From Brugia malayi (Eukaryota; Nematoda; Chromadorea; Rhabditida; Onchocercidae), in contig NW_025062475.1 in the NCBI RefSeq assembly GCF_000002995.4, positions 1,674,001-1,738,000 on the forward strand: a stretch of DNA of 64,000 nt. Reading direction: 5' to 3'. The notes under the pieces are model-generated. The model was not told the DNA's origin. It worked only from the letters and a program-made list of their open reading frames with translations, and did not search any database. Below are positions 24,060-37,307 of the stretch, in pieces. The translations under genes were made by a program, and so were the position numbers. Position 1 is the stretch's first letter, and every line of letters begins with the position of its first letter.

Positions 24060-25768
24060 ATGTTTACCGATTCACCGCCAACTATTAGAAATGAATGTTA
24101 TACAACAACTGCAATAATATGCACATTTTTTGCATGTCTGTGTATTTTTCTACTGATTTTTGCACTCTTTTATTTAGCATATTTTAAACCATTTTTTAAC
24201 GATCATAAATATTGCATAAAACAACAACAACAACAACAACAGAATGGTTAGTTTTTTTTAATTTTAAATTTTTTTTTTTTTTTTAGTCTTTTTGTAAATC
24301 AAAAATTATTTCAAAAATCATTGCTAATGAAGACAAATATAATAGTAAAATCATTTTCATCTTAAATAAATTTATTAAAATTAAATTAATCGGATTAAAT
24401 TTGAAAATATTTCATTGTTTACCTTTTGTTTATTTATTTATTCATTTTTTGTTTGTAGTTATTTTAAGAATAAAATTAATTCCATTACATTCATCATTAT
24501 ATTAATAAAATTTTGGATTAATTAATCTTTGAAGAAAAAAAAAAAAAAAATTTCTTTTTTCACTTTTATTAGAACTAATTGAATAAATTATTAAAAGATA
24601 CTAAGAATTTTGTTGGATTATTTTAATAATTCAAAAATTTAATTACAAAACATTTGAAAAATGTATTCAAATTTTTAAACTTTAATCGATCTATTAAAAT
24701 TGATAAATGTTGGTTTTTGTTTTAAAAGCTAAAAAAAAAAAAAAAATAGATAAAAGTTTTGAAGATGAAAAATTCATTTTTAGAAAAGGAACAGCAAATA
24801 TCGGCAATAACACTTCTCGAACAATACGACACCCAAGTAATAACTTATACTTTTTATAAGTTTTTTTTTTTTTTTTGAAACAACTGAATATTAATTATAT
24901 CTATTAATAGAATAAAATTTTAATTTAAAAATTTGTAATTGTATAAAATTTGACGGATTATTCTTAACTGTAAGTTTTAGCTAAAGTTTTTTTTTTTTTT
25001 TTTGATCCAACATAATTTTTCTATTTAAATCACTATTGATGATAATATCAATTTGTATTACATAATAATATTACAGTTCCGTTTTTTTTTTAATTTCAGA
25101 ACAAATTTTCATATCCAAAATATATTTGCGATATGCAAATATCACCTAAAGAAAGTTGTAAACAACAAAATTGTAAACAAAGTTATATAAAGCATCGTGA
25201 ATATAGACGACGTCGAAAGAAACGTCAACCAATTTCACTTTCAACAATTAATGAGAATTATGTGACAGATTCTTTTCCAAGTAATTTTTTTTTTTTTATT
25301 TTCTCACATATTGTAAATATTGCGTAAACATTTTCACGTCGATTTTTTTTTTTTTTTTTTCAAATTGAATTTATTATTTCCTTTTTATCGCTATTTATTA
25401 TTTTCATCTGCTTGTTTATTTACTTGTCTAATTAAAAGAAACAAATATATTTTGAAATTTTACTATTTAAGAACTTTTGTAATATTTACAATAATTCTTC
25501 ATAACTATTAATAAATTTCATCGTTATTCCTATTCCTTTTTTAATTTTTACTAATATTAAAATAAAAAAAAAAAAAGTTTTCTTTTCATTTTCAGAATCA
25601 ACCATAATCGATGATAAATGGATTGTTGGAAAGGAAATGTACGCTTACGATAATCGATTATTTAATAATTGCAAATGTCGAAATTGTACATTTAGTAAAA
25701 TTATGAATAGTAATGCTAGAACAATAAGGCAATCAGTGTTACCTGAATGTCATAGTACACCTGTATAA
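24060..25768 (+). CDS. Uncharacterised nematode single-pass membrane protein
   Basis: Four exons (24060-24246, 24784-24836, 25100-25280, 25596-25768) join in phase to 197 aa. Residues about 15-40 (TAIICTFFACLCIFLLIFAL) form one clear transmembrane helix with a short N terminus MFTDSPPTIRNECY. A 7-Gln run encoded by CAA repeats follows, then a basic block (KHREYRRRRKKRQ) and a Cys-containing tail (NCKCRNCTF). The charge pattern suggests the basic tail is cytosolic (inference). I recognise no family. The last about 85 nt of coding sequence with its stop codon start a 90-bp tandem array. The start could lie in an extra upstream exon because the frame is open to 24024. In-phase splicing through four exons supports a real gene. 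Confidence 0.7.
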
Positions 25769-26229
25769 TAGTTTTATACACTTAGTAAAATTATGAATAA
25801 TAATGCTAAAACATTAAGGCAATCAGTGTTACCTGAATGTCATAGTACACCTGTATAATAGTTTTATACACTTAGTAAAATTATGAATAGTAATGCTAGA
25901 ACAATAAGGCAATCAGTGTTACCTGAATGTCATAGTACACCTGTATAATAGTTTTATACACTTAGTAAAATTATGAATAGTAATGCTAGAACAATAAGGC
26001 AATCAGTGTTACCTGAATGTCATAGTACACCTGTATAATAGTTTTATACACTTAGTAAAATTATGAATAGTAATGCTAGAACAATAAGGCAATCAGTGTT
26101 ACCTGAATGTCATAGTACACCTGTATAATAGTTTTATACACTTAGTAAAATTATGAATAGTAATGCTAGAACAATAAGGCAATCAGTGTTACCTGAATGT
26201 CATAGTACACCTGTATAATAGTTTTATAA
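25684..26229. repeat. 90-bp tandem array built from a coding 3' end
   Basis: Six copies of a 90-bp unit. The first is the C-terminal coding end of the membrane protein (SKIMNSNARTIRQSVLPECH then STPV and stop). The others follow in its 3' UTR. Copy two carries several substitutions; the rest are nearly identical. Because 90 is a multiple of three, every copy keeps the same frame, each closed by TAATAG. Confidence 0.95.
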
Positions 26230-28549
26230 TGTTAACTGTTATTAATATGTATGATATAATAACAAGAATTCCAATTGCTAAATGAATTTTATAAATTTTT
26301 TAAATGAATTAATCTGTTATTTATATTTTCTGTCTTTTTTTCTTCTTTACAAATTTTCAATAAATTTGAAAAATTCAACAAATTGTCAATTTTCAAAATA
26401 AACAATACCTTATGTTAATATCCAATAGAAGAAAAGAAAAAATAATTTGAAAAGAAAAATTTGTCATTTTTAAAAATGAAATAAAATATTTTATTTATCA
26501 AATTTTATGCTTTTATATTGGTATTTGCCGAATGATCATAATATTATCTCATATGCATTGCTGAATTCTTTTAAATTAGTTAAATCATTTATAACATCTA
26601 ATAATATCTGTTCAAATTTTGAATTAGAATTTAATCTAATATTATTAGATTAGATATGAAAATTAATTTTTCAATTTATTCAATAGATCAAAACTTTTTA
26701 CAAAAAATAAAAATTTTAATAAAATTAAAATTGAAATGATGCTGTAAATATTTGCTCTGTTTGCTATTGGAATAATTTAGTTTAATAAAAATTTCAAAAA
26801 AAAAAAAAAAAAGGCTAATTTTTATTCGAATTAAATTTTTTATAATTAAAATCATACATTTGAGCAAATAAAAATTTCATTTAATGTTTTTTTCTCTTTT
26901 TCTCTCTTTCATTAAAGTTATAAATAATGTGAAAATTTTTTTGAAATACGACAATAAAATTTATTGTTTAGTTTAATCTTTCCTTTAATATTTATCATTT
27001 CATTGATAATCAATAACAAATTATTCCACTTATAATTTCAAGCAACAAATATTGAAATGGTTTTTTTTTTTTTTTTTTAACACTTTAAATTTTGTTGGCA
27101 ATATTGTAATTCTTTTTTTTTTCAAAATTTTTAAATTATTTCTAATTTTCAGAATTTATAATAATATTTTGTAGGGGAAAAAAAAAATTTGTCTTTTTTT
27201 TTTTAGTTTTATAAACGCAAACATTTGAAAAATAAGATATGAATCAACAATGTATTTATGATTCAATCTAAGAACAAATAATAAAATTTTTCTACCATAA
27301 AAATATTATTGTCACATCAAAAAAAAAAAATTTAAATGTAGCAGTTTTATTCTATAATCATTTTAAAATATTCCTTCAATAAGATTAAACTTTATTCATT
27401 TTTCAAATATTTCATTCATATTTTATAAAAAAATTTCAAGTATTATTGAATAATAAGACTAATAGTTACAAATATTTGCATAATTAATGCTTAAATTTTA
27501 AATTTGATAAATAAAAAAAAAGGAAAAAAAGAAAAGAAAATTGAGAGTTATATTTTTTATTCTTGATTAATAATGTAGCAAATTAAATTTTTGAAATTTT
27601 TATTAATGAATATTGATTATTTGTTATAGCAAAAAAAAAAAAAAAAAAATTTGATCAATTAATTTTGTCATTGTTAAACCATTCAAAATAACAAACAATC
27701 ATTGAAAGCACATTTTAATTTAAAATGCTAACAATCATATGCTAATAAATTTGCTTGTTTTTTTGTTTTTTCTCTTTTTTTTTTTTAGATTAGTAATACT
27801 CAAAAATGCAAATAAATGAGAATATTAATAAACAATAAAATATTTAAAAATGAAATAAATAAAAATTAATACTTTAAGATAATTTCAACTATACAATTTA
27901 TTATGCATAAACTTTCAATAATTTAAAAAAAATTCAAATTAAGTTATTAGGTAAGAACTAAGAACTAACAGCTGTTATATAAATATTTTTTGAAAATGGA
28001 AAGTAAATTTTTCGATTTGCTTACGAAATTATTTTTAACATTAATTAATTATTGATGAAATTTAAAAAATTTTCATCAACTTTGCAATTTTTTTTTTACA
28101 ATTTGATAATTTCTTTTAGCAATTGTAATAGAAAAAAAAAAAACGAATAAATTTGAAATTTATTTTAGGTATGGAAATTCATTTATATGACAGTAATTAT
28201 TTGTAACTTTACTTTGATTAATCATAAAATTTTAAATTCTTGTTTGTTGCTTTTTTTTTTAAAAAAAAAAAAGAAAAACGTTTGGATAAATTGCTATTTA
28301 ATAGCTAATTAAGTTAATTAGAATAAATTTGAAATCTATTTTAGATATGTAAATTTATTTATATGACAATAATTATTTGTAACTTTACTTTGGCTAATCA
28401 TAAAATTTTAAATTCTTTTTTGTTGCTTTTTTTTTAAAAAAAAAAAGAAAAACGTTTGGATAAATTCCTATTTAATAGCTAACTAATTTAATTAAAATAA
28501 TTAATAAAATATTTTAAGGATAAGTGCAATATATATATTTATATGAGTG
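26230..28549. other. AT-rich intergenic region upstream of PLC
   Basis: No coding evidence. Homopolymer-rich. The last 400 bp before the PLC start contain a direct 176-bp tandem duplication. Confidence 0.55.
28145..28498. repeat. 176-bp tandem duplication upstream of PLC gene
   Basis: Two copies (28145-28320 and 28321-28496), both beginning GAATAAATTTGAAAT and including ATATGACA-TAATTATTTGTA, a T-run/A-run hairpin and AAAAACGTTTGGATAAATT. They differ by a handful of substitutions. The second copy ends about 55 bp before the PLC ATG, so the duplicated unit may be promoter sequence. Confidence 0.9.
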
Positions 28550-31500
28550 ATGAATAAATATTTCAATCAAATATCAGAAGGAAATAACTCAAAAGTTAAT
28601 ATAGTAACAAATCGAAATGATGTACAGAATAAGGAAGAAATGATTAAATTGTGCGCAAAAAATGGCGCAATGATGCGACGAGTGAAACGCGGAAAAATTG
28701 GACAAGCAAAATTGATATTTCTTGTTAATGAGAATAAACAACTTCGATATCATACACTTGGCTATTCGAGAATTATTTCATCAAAACAAAAAACAGGTAT
28801 GTTAAAATTTCAGGTTAATAAATGAGTATAATGTGAGAATTAAAAATATTATGAATAGCTTAAGAAATTTCATATATGAAATTTTTATCAGTTTGAATTG
28901 AATTTTATTTCAAAATAATCTAATGAACAATGATTGTGTGATAATTTAATCAGATATTACTAAAATAATTAATAAATAATATTATAATACTATTGAATGT
29001 TTTTAGTAATTTTAATTTTAATAATATTTTAATTTTTATTTTTTTTTGGAAATTCTTTTTGATAAATACAAATATCTTTTTTTTTTTTTTGTAATCTAGC
29101 AATTAATTCTAATTACAGTAAAAATTGATCAATTAATTGAGATACGTCATGGATTTGGTACTGATCAGTTGCAAAAAGCAGCAAAGAAAATATCATTTCA
29201 ACAAATTGCACCTGTAATTTTAATATTAATTTACCTTTCTCTTTCTTCTTTTTTTTTTCTCTCTCTCTCACTCTCTCTTTCTTCATTTCATTAAAATATT
29301 AAAGAATAAATTTTGTTAATGTCAAAAATTATTTAGTAAAGAAATTTCATTAGAAATTTTATTTACTTATTTATTTTTTTTTTTTTTTTTTGTTAATTTA
29401 ATGCTTTTTTATAGGAAGAAAATTGTGTTTCGTTGATCGTTCGACAAAATGGAAAAAATAAGCAAAAGACAATCGATTTTATTGCTGCAACTTTAAGTGA
29501 TAAAAGAATATTTGTGGATGCTTTACAGTATATTATTGATAAGGAAGATGCTAAATTGATTGATTTTAATGAGAAACAATGGATCATTGATAAGTTTCAT
29601 GCATTGGATACAAATCAAACAGGTATGATCGTAAGGTAATATTGATTATTGAACAGGTATGATCGTAAGGTAATATTGATTATTGAACAGGTATGATCGT
29701 AAGGTAATATTGATTATTGAACAGGTATGATCGTAAGGTAATATTGATTATTGAACAGGTATGATCGTAAGGTAATATTGATTATTGAACAGGTATGATC
29801 GTAAGATAATATTGATTATTGAACAGGTATGATCGTAAGGTAATATTGATTATTGAACAGGTATGATCGTAAGGTAATATTGATTATTGAACAGGTATGA
29901 TCGTAAGATGATATTGATTATTGAACAGGTATGATCGTAAGGTAATATTGATTATTGAACAGGTATGATCGTAAGGTAATATTGATTATTGAACAGGTAT
30001 GATCGTAAGGTAATATTGATTATTGAACAGGTATGATCGTAAGGTAATATTGATTATTGAACAGGTATGATCGTAAGATGATATTGATTATTGAACAGGT
30101 ATGATCGTAAGGTAATATTGATTATTGAACAGGTATGATCGTAAGGTAATATTGATTATTGAACAGGTATGATCGTAAGGTAATATTGATTATTGAACAG
30201 GTATGATCGTAAGGTAATATTGATTATTGAACAGGTATGATCGTAAGGTAATATTGATTATTGAACAGGTATGATCGTAAGATGATATTGATTATTGAAC
30301 AGGTATGATCGTAAGGTAATATTGATTATTGAACAGGTATGATCGTAAGGTAATATTGATTATTGAACAGGTATGATCGTAAGGTAATATTGATTATTGA
30401 ACAGGTATGATCGTAAGGTAATATTGATTATTGAACAGGTATGATCGTAAGGTAATATTGATTATTGAACAGGTATGATCGTAAGGTAATATTGATTATT
30501 GAACAGGTATGATCGTAAGGTAATATTGATTATTGAACAGGTATGATCGTAAGGTAATATTGATTATTGAACAGGTATGATCGTAAGGTAATATTGATTA
30601 TTGAACAGGTATGATCGTAAGGTAATATTGATTATTGAACAGGTATGATCGTAAGTAATATTGATTATTGAACAGGTATGATCGTAAGGTAATATTGATT
30701 ATTGAACAGGTATGATCGTAAGGTAATATTGATTATTGAACAGGTATGATCGTAAGGTAATATTGATTATTGAACAGGTATGATCGTAAGGTAATATTGA
30801 TTATTGAACAGGTATGATCGTAAGGTAATATTGATTATTGAACAGGTATGATCGTAAGTAATATTGATTATTGAACAGGTATGATCGTAAGTATATTGAT
30901 TATTGAACAGGTATGATCGTAAGGTAATATTGATTATTGAACAGGTATGATCGTAAGGTAATATTGATTATTGAACAGGTATGATCGTAAGGTAATATTG
31001 ATTATTGAACAGGTATGATCGTAAGGTAATATTGATTATTGAACAGGTATGATCGTAAGATAATATTGGTTGATCTTCTTAATCAAATAGGTATGATCAT
31101 GAGACAATATTGATTGATCGTTTTAATTGAACAGGTATGATCATAAGATAATATTGATTGATCGTTTTAATTGAACAGGTATGATCATAAGGCAATATTG
31201 ATTAGTCTTTTTAATTGAACAGGTATGATTACATATTGATAAAACGATTAATCTCTTTCTTCAAATTTTCTTTTTCAAACAATTAAAATAAATAAATAAT
31301 TATTTATTTAATAAAATGAAATTTAGAAATAAAAATGAAAAAAAAAAAATTGTATGTCTTGTATGATTTTATTCATAATATTATCATCTTTTGATAATAT
31401 GATAAGATGACTTGATGATAATAATTGTCATTTTTAAATACAACACATTTTGATATGCTAAAAAATTTAGGTAAATTAAGCTTTAACAAAATTTGGAATC

Positions 31501-34500
31501 TTTTGAAAGAAATGAATTTGACAATTAGCTATGATTATGCAAAAGCTTTATTTCAGGTAAGTCAATTTTTTTTTTTTAAATTTTAGTTAATAATATTGTA
31601 CATATTAATAATTAAATTATTTGGTATAAAATGAAAAAAAAAAAGAAAGAAAAGAAACAAAGTAGAATATTGTTTAATGAATTTATTAAAATCAAAAAAA
31701 AAAAAAATGAAATGATTGAAATAAAAATCAAATATTTTTTAAAACACTTTTTTTTACTGAGTGTTTTAAAAAAGCTATTTAAACACAAATATTTTCGTAT
31801 TATTTCATTAAATATTATTTTTTTTTTTAATTTCTAAACTTTTTTTTTAAATTTATCGTAATGCTATGAAAATTTTATGAAAATATCTATAAAAATATTT
31901 CTAGAATGAAAGTATTGATGAATATAATTATGGTTCAAAATTGAATGCTTGCATCGATGTGGAAGGTTTTGTGAGATTTTTCTTCAAATTAACTTATAAT
32001 TTTGAAGAAGGTAAAATTATGCGTCAATATAGCTCACAAAATGATGGAAATCTATCAGTGAATGATTTAAAGAATTTCTTGATCAATGTACAAAAGGTCA
32101 TATGTCATATGTTTTTTATAATAATTTCCATTTTATTAAATGCATTTATAATTTTAAATTAGCTGTAAAACCATTATAATATATTAAATTTCAAATTTTA
32201 AAATTCATTAATCTCTATCAAAATTGCACATATTTTTTTTTTCGATTAATTTTATCTAATTAGCAATATTAATACTAAAAATGCTAACTAATGATAAGAA
32301 AGAAAGAAAAAAAAAAATAAAAACAGAAACAATATTTTACAAATAAAAATTTCAGTTTGAAAATATTGATAACAATATCGCAGCTTCGATCATAAATGAA
32401 ATTACCATGAAGTTAGGCACTTATCAAATTGAGAAACGTACGAATTTATTAGGACCATTTGGTAAAAAAATTAAATTCGATTATTTATGATTTGTATGAT
32501 AAATTTGAAATAAATTATAAGTAGAAATTATTTTTATTTTTATTATCGAAAATGATTCAATTTGCAATAATTCATCGCTTTAAGTATTTAAGTATTTGAG
32601 TCATTTTAATCTAAATATATTCTAATTTGTAGGTTTTCGTACTTTATTACGTTCACGTTTGGGTAACATTATGAAATATGGACATGAAAATATTTTTCAA
32701 AATATGGATCAACCATTATCACATTACTTTATTAATTCAAGTCATAATACTTACTTAATTGGTAATCAGGTAAAAGGTGAAGCAACTGTAGAAGGATATA
32801 TTAATGCTATTCGAAAAGGAGCTCGATTACTTGAGTGTAAATTTTATTTAATATATTTCACAATAATTTAATTGGTTAACACATTTTATCACTTTCTTAT
32901 CATAAGCTAAAAATGATAATGATTAATTGATCAATGATAAATGTAATTATTTGATTAGCTAATGAATAAAATTGAAAACATTATGAAAAAAAAAAAAAAA
33001 AATTATTCTTTGATAAGCTAAATTAACTTTAATAAAAAATAAATTTATACTCAAAGTAATTAATTTAGTAATTATAAGAAGTAAGTAATTAGTAATCAAA
33101 TATTATTAATGCAAATATATTTTAACTATACAATCAAATTATGTAATGGTAAAGTAATTATTAACAAAGATATATGTTATAAAATGACGTATTTAGTAGA
33201 CGTTTTTGACGGAAATGACGGAGAGCCGTGTATCAGACATCGTGGTACACTGATATCATCGATATATTTGAAGGATGCTCTAATGGCAATCCGTAATTAT
33301 GCATTCAAATATACACCGTTTCCACTTATTTTAACAATTGAAAATCATTGTAGCTTAAAGCAACAACGTGTTATGGCTAAAAATTTTATTAAGGTTTTTT
33401 ACATTTAAATTAAAATAATTATATTTGTTTTACAAATTTATTAAATTTAAGTTTAATTATTACCGATATTTAGCAACAATTTCATTTTAATTAATTAATT
33501 AATTAATTTTTTTTTTTAAGATTCTTGGTAACAGTATTTATTTGACACCTAAAAATAAACCTTTAATACAATTACCATCACCTAATCAACTCAAATACAA
33601 ATATCTTTTACGTGGCAAAGTACGATCAATCACATATAAACGATATGCAAATGATAAATGTGATGAGGATGATGAAGTAGCCGGATCAGTATTACTTATA
33701 GATCCGGAATTATCAAGATTAATATCGCTTTTTCAAGTTAAACTATCGAATAATTTGCATGATGATATTGAAAAACGTACGTCTTCTAGATTTCTAATTA
33801 AATTTTTGGGATTTTATTACGATTTTAATTTAATTAATTGTGATGAAAATAGATGAAGAAATTTGAAGGTTAAATCATATAATAATACTTTTGAAATTTA
33901 TAATTATTGATGTTAAATATTAATTCTAGGTTAGAAGAATTGAGTATTATTTTTGAAAAAGTTAATTGGTACCAGGGATCAATTTTTCATCATCAAAAGT
34001 AGTTCAAATATCAAAATGAAAAAAAAAAAAAAAGAGAAGAAAAGGATTTCTACATTATCAAATTTAATTTTCAATTAAAAATTAAACTACTATGCTTAAG
34101 TTAATAATCTCTCGTAATACCAACACTATTAGCATTGAGCGGTATTGTCACACCTACAACACGGGCGATGTTGTCGCTTTTTAATAACAAAAATTTAATG
34201 CTATTTTTCATTTAAATTATTTAAAAATTTTTCTCCACAAGACAGAACTAGCAGGAGTAGTAGAGAGAAGGTAAAAAGAATAAGTATTTATTGATCAACC
34301 TGTTTTCATCTCTATCATAATTTATAGATCCGGCAAATTGTTCAGTGTATCATAATTTATAGATCCGGCAAATTGTTCGGTGTATCATAATTTATAGATC
34401 CGGCAAATTGTTTAGTGTATCATAATTTACAGATCCGGCAAATTGTTTAGTGTATCATAATTTACAGATCCGGCAAATTGTTTAGTGTATCATAATTTAC

Positions 34501-36395
34501 AGATCCGGCAAATTGTTCAGTGTCAATATCGGAAACAAAAATAGGAAAACTGATGGAAATTAGTGAATCATTTGCTGCTTACAGTGCAAAACATTTTGTT
34601 AAATCATATCCGAAAGGTTTACGACAAAATTCGAGCAATTTTTGTCCAATGCAATCATGGATTTATGGTATACAATCAGTTTCACTTAATATGCAAACAA
34701 ATGGTAAAGATATGGATGTTAATTCAGGATTATTTCGAATAAATGGAAATTGTGGTTATATCCTGAAACCATCTAGTTTAATTAAAGGTTTAGGTGAGTT
34801 ATATTAATTTAACAAAAAATAAATAAATAAATAAATAAAAAAAAAAAAAAAAATGGCAAAATTATTGCGATATTATTAATCAATTTGATTAAGTAATAAA
34901 AAATATTTTTTTGTTAATTTCCTATCAAAATATTGGCGCAAATTGACAGTATTATGAATTTAATTTTTTCTTAAAGCAGAAAATGCATTAATTAATTGAT
35001 TGATTGATTAAAAATTTTGATCACTTAAGCAAAAAAAAAAAAAAAAAAGATTCCTATATTTTACATATTTTTACTTGATTACTTTCATATCATTCAATTT
35101 ATATTTGATATTTAGTGATTTTCATTCTCAGTGCCAAATTTTAGATCTTTCGAGATTTGCCAATACAATCAAAGTGATTATGAATCTTTCGGTATATCTT
35201 TCCTTTTTTTCTTTTTTTTTTTCTCAACAAAAATAAACTTTTATGTATTTAATTGAATTATAGGAATCATTTATAGATTATGCATAATTATTGTTAAAAT
35301 TTAGATTTTCGAAATGAATTCACATCCTGCAAAAGTTTAATATGTTACTAAAAAATTGAAGTCATTAAATTTAATTTGATTATGAATTTAATTAAATAAC
35401 AAAAATTGAAAAATTACGAAAACACACAAAAAAAAAAAGTTAGTGATAATTTTAAGGTGATAAGTGGTGAATATTTACCAAAGCCATTTTCAAAAGAAGG
35501 TGAAATTATTGATCCATATGTTATAGTGGAAATTCTTGGTGTACCAGCTGATTGTAATAAATTTCAAACAAAAATTATTAATAATAATGGGTAAAAATTA
35601 ATTGATTAAAAACAAATTTTTTGTTTTTTTTTTTTTTTTTTATATTTTTTAAATTTTTTCTTATACAAATGGTTAATGATTATTGTTTTAAGCAAATTGA
35701 TTAAAAAAAAAAATAAAAAAAATAAAATATTTAATTTTAATAGAATTAATTTCATTCACAGTAATTATTGTATTGTTTAATTAAAGATTTCAACCAGTTT
35801 GGAAAGAATATTTCAAAATTGAATTACATTGTCCAGAAATAGCAATGCTTCGATTATGTGTCAAAGATTATGATAAAGTTTCCATGGATGATTTTATTGG
35901 AGAATTTAGCATTCCAATAAATAGCATTCGACAAGGTTTATTATTTTTGTCAATATAATTCATAAAAATATTTAAGCATTTTTTTTTTTTTTTTAATTAG
36001 AAAGAAAAAGAAACTTTTTAATTTGTTTTATTCACTTTTTTTTTTTTGAAATTCGAAACATAAATTCTTTTGTTGAACTAATTTTAAAAATTATAAATAA
36101 TCATAATTCTCTAATCAATTCATGTGTTCTTGTTTTTTTGGTAGTTTCACAAAAATTATTTAATTAGCTTGATTAATCGTTGTCACTTATCATTACTTTC
36201 ATTTACCTTATCATATATTTCTTTTAATTTCAGGTTATCATTACTTATCATTTACCTTATCATATATTTCTTTTAATTTCAGGTTATTCACTTGTCAATC
36301 TTTTTACTGGCTGCGATCGAATTTCTAATTCACTTGCTGCTATATTTATACATGTTGATTTTATTGATACAAATGTTGAACGAACACATTTATGA
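28550..36395 (+). CDS. Phosphoinositide phospholipase C, delta type (PLC-4-like)
   Basis: Cleaves PIP2 to IP3 and diacylglycerol at the membrane. Exons: 28550-28796, 29119-29213, 29415-29622, 31471-31556, 31905-32096, 32356-32461, 32633-32836, 33197-33393, 33521-33776, 34503-34793, 35132-35191, 35440-35590, 35787-35935, 36283-36395; 784 aa. Domain order is delta-like: PH (about 30-160, MMRRVKRGKIGQAK), EF-hands (DTNQTGKLSFNK loop), X box (about 335-470), Y box (SESFAAYSAKHFVKSYP, NGNCGYILKP), C2 (ISGEYLPKPF, DPYVIVEILG, DFIGEFSIP). Active-site residues H349, E379, D381, H394 and E428 sit at a constant offset of +38 from rat PLC-delta1 (H311, E341, D343, H356, E390), so it should be active. 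The exon at 35440 follows an A-rich, not pyrimidine-rich, acceptor. Three introns have tandem repeats at a splice site. Confidence 0.94.
29623..31235. repeat. 34-bp tandem array (about 43 copies) at a PLC splice donor
   Basis: The unit is GTATGATCGTAAGGTAATAT plus TGATTATTGAACAG. The first unit is the real 5' splice site of the intron after codon G184 (exon ends ACAG, then GTATG). Every unit starts with a donor-like GTATG and ends with CAG, so each resembles a 34-nt GT-AG block. Variants: AAGATAAT, AAGATGAT, and 32-33 nt forms near 30650-30900. The 3' end (from about 31050) has four older 44-bp relatives ending TTTTAATTGAACAG, which look like the ancestral unit. Confidence 0.95.
34316..34537. 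repeat. 35-bp tandem array (6 copies) at a PLC splice acceptor
   Basis: Units ATAATTTATAGATCCGGCAA plus ATTGTTCAGTGTATC; acceptor-like TAG/CAG then ATCCGG at 34328, 34363, 34398, 34433, 34468 and 34503. Only the last copy continues into the open coding frame (PANCSVSISETK). The 35-nt period shifts frame, and the in-phase third upstream acceptor runs into a TAG stop, so the last site must be used for a full protein. Confidence 0.95.
36199..36298. repeat. Duplicated acceptor before last PLC exon (49-bp period)
   Basis: TCATTTACCTTATCATATAT followed by TTCTTTTAATTTCAGGTTAT occurs twice, with acceptors at 36231-36233 and 36280-36282. The second gives the normal C2 end (GYSLVNLFTGCDR). Using the first would insert 49 nt and change the C terminus. 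Confidence 0.92.
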
Positions 36396-37273
36396 AAGAA
36401 AACTTTATTATGAATTTCAATACTATCAGTAGTTAAAATAAAATTAATAGAAAATTTTGAATTGAATTGCATTAGAAATTGAAATAGTACTGAAATTAAG
36501 TAAATTGATTTATAAAATTTCTGATACAATCATTTTCAATGGGCGCAATATCATCATAATGCGCCATTTTATTCAATATATTTTTTTATTTATAATATTT
36601 TCATTTAATTAGTAATGAAAATAATTTCATTTTCACTATTTGGCACATTTCAAACAATTTTTATAAAATGTTATTTAATGGAAATTATATTAATGGAAAA
36701 TGATTAACGAATAAATTTTATTTATTTTCCCTCTCAAATAAAGCTTTATTTTACAACTGGAATTGATTAAACTGGAATATATTTTATTGACAATTTTGTT
36801 TGATAATAGATTTTAATTTTTAATGGATAGGTCTGTTCAAATTATAACTTATTTTCTTAACATTAAAAATTTGAGAGAAATTTAAATTGAGCTTAATAAT
36901 TGTTTCTTAAAGTTATGTATTATTTTAGTTTTAAATTTTTTTCAATCATTTTTTGTATTCGATTCAAAAATAATACATTTACAATCTTTGATCTCATTTT
37001 TAGTAGTATGAATCAAATATATGCATATATGAAATGATAAGATGAGATGAAAATGCAAGAATTGTGAATAATAAAAAGCAAAATATGCTTTTACATGTGA
37101 ATATGATAGCGTGCTGGCGCTATTGGACGAGAAATTTAGCGCCCATTTGTTCATTTGCTACATTCTTTGCTTTTGCTAGAAGCAAAATCTATTGAAAAAT
37201 ATTTTTTGAAGTGTAATAGAGGAAAGAAAAAGCCTTTCTAACACAAAATTTATTGTTGAAATTTTTGCCTACG

Positions 37274-37307
<34 letters not shown>

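Noticed and set aside
29623..31235. CRISPR array
   Set aside because: Units are directly adjacent without spacers and sit in a eukaryotic intron; it is a minisatellite.
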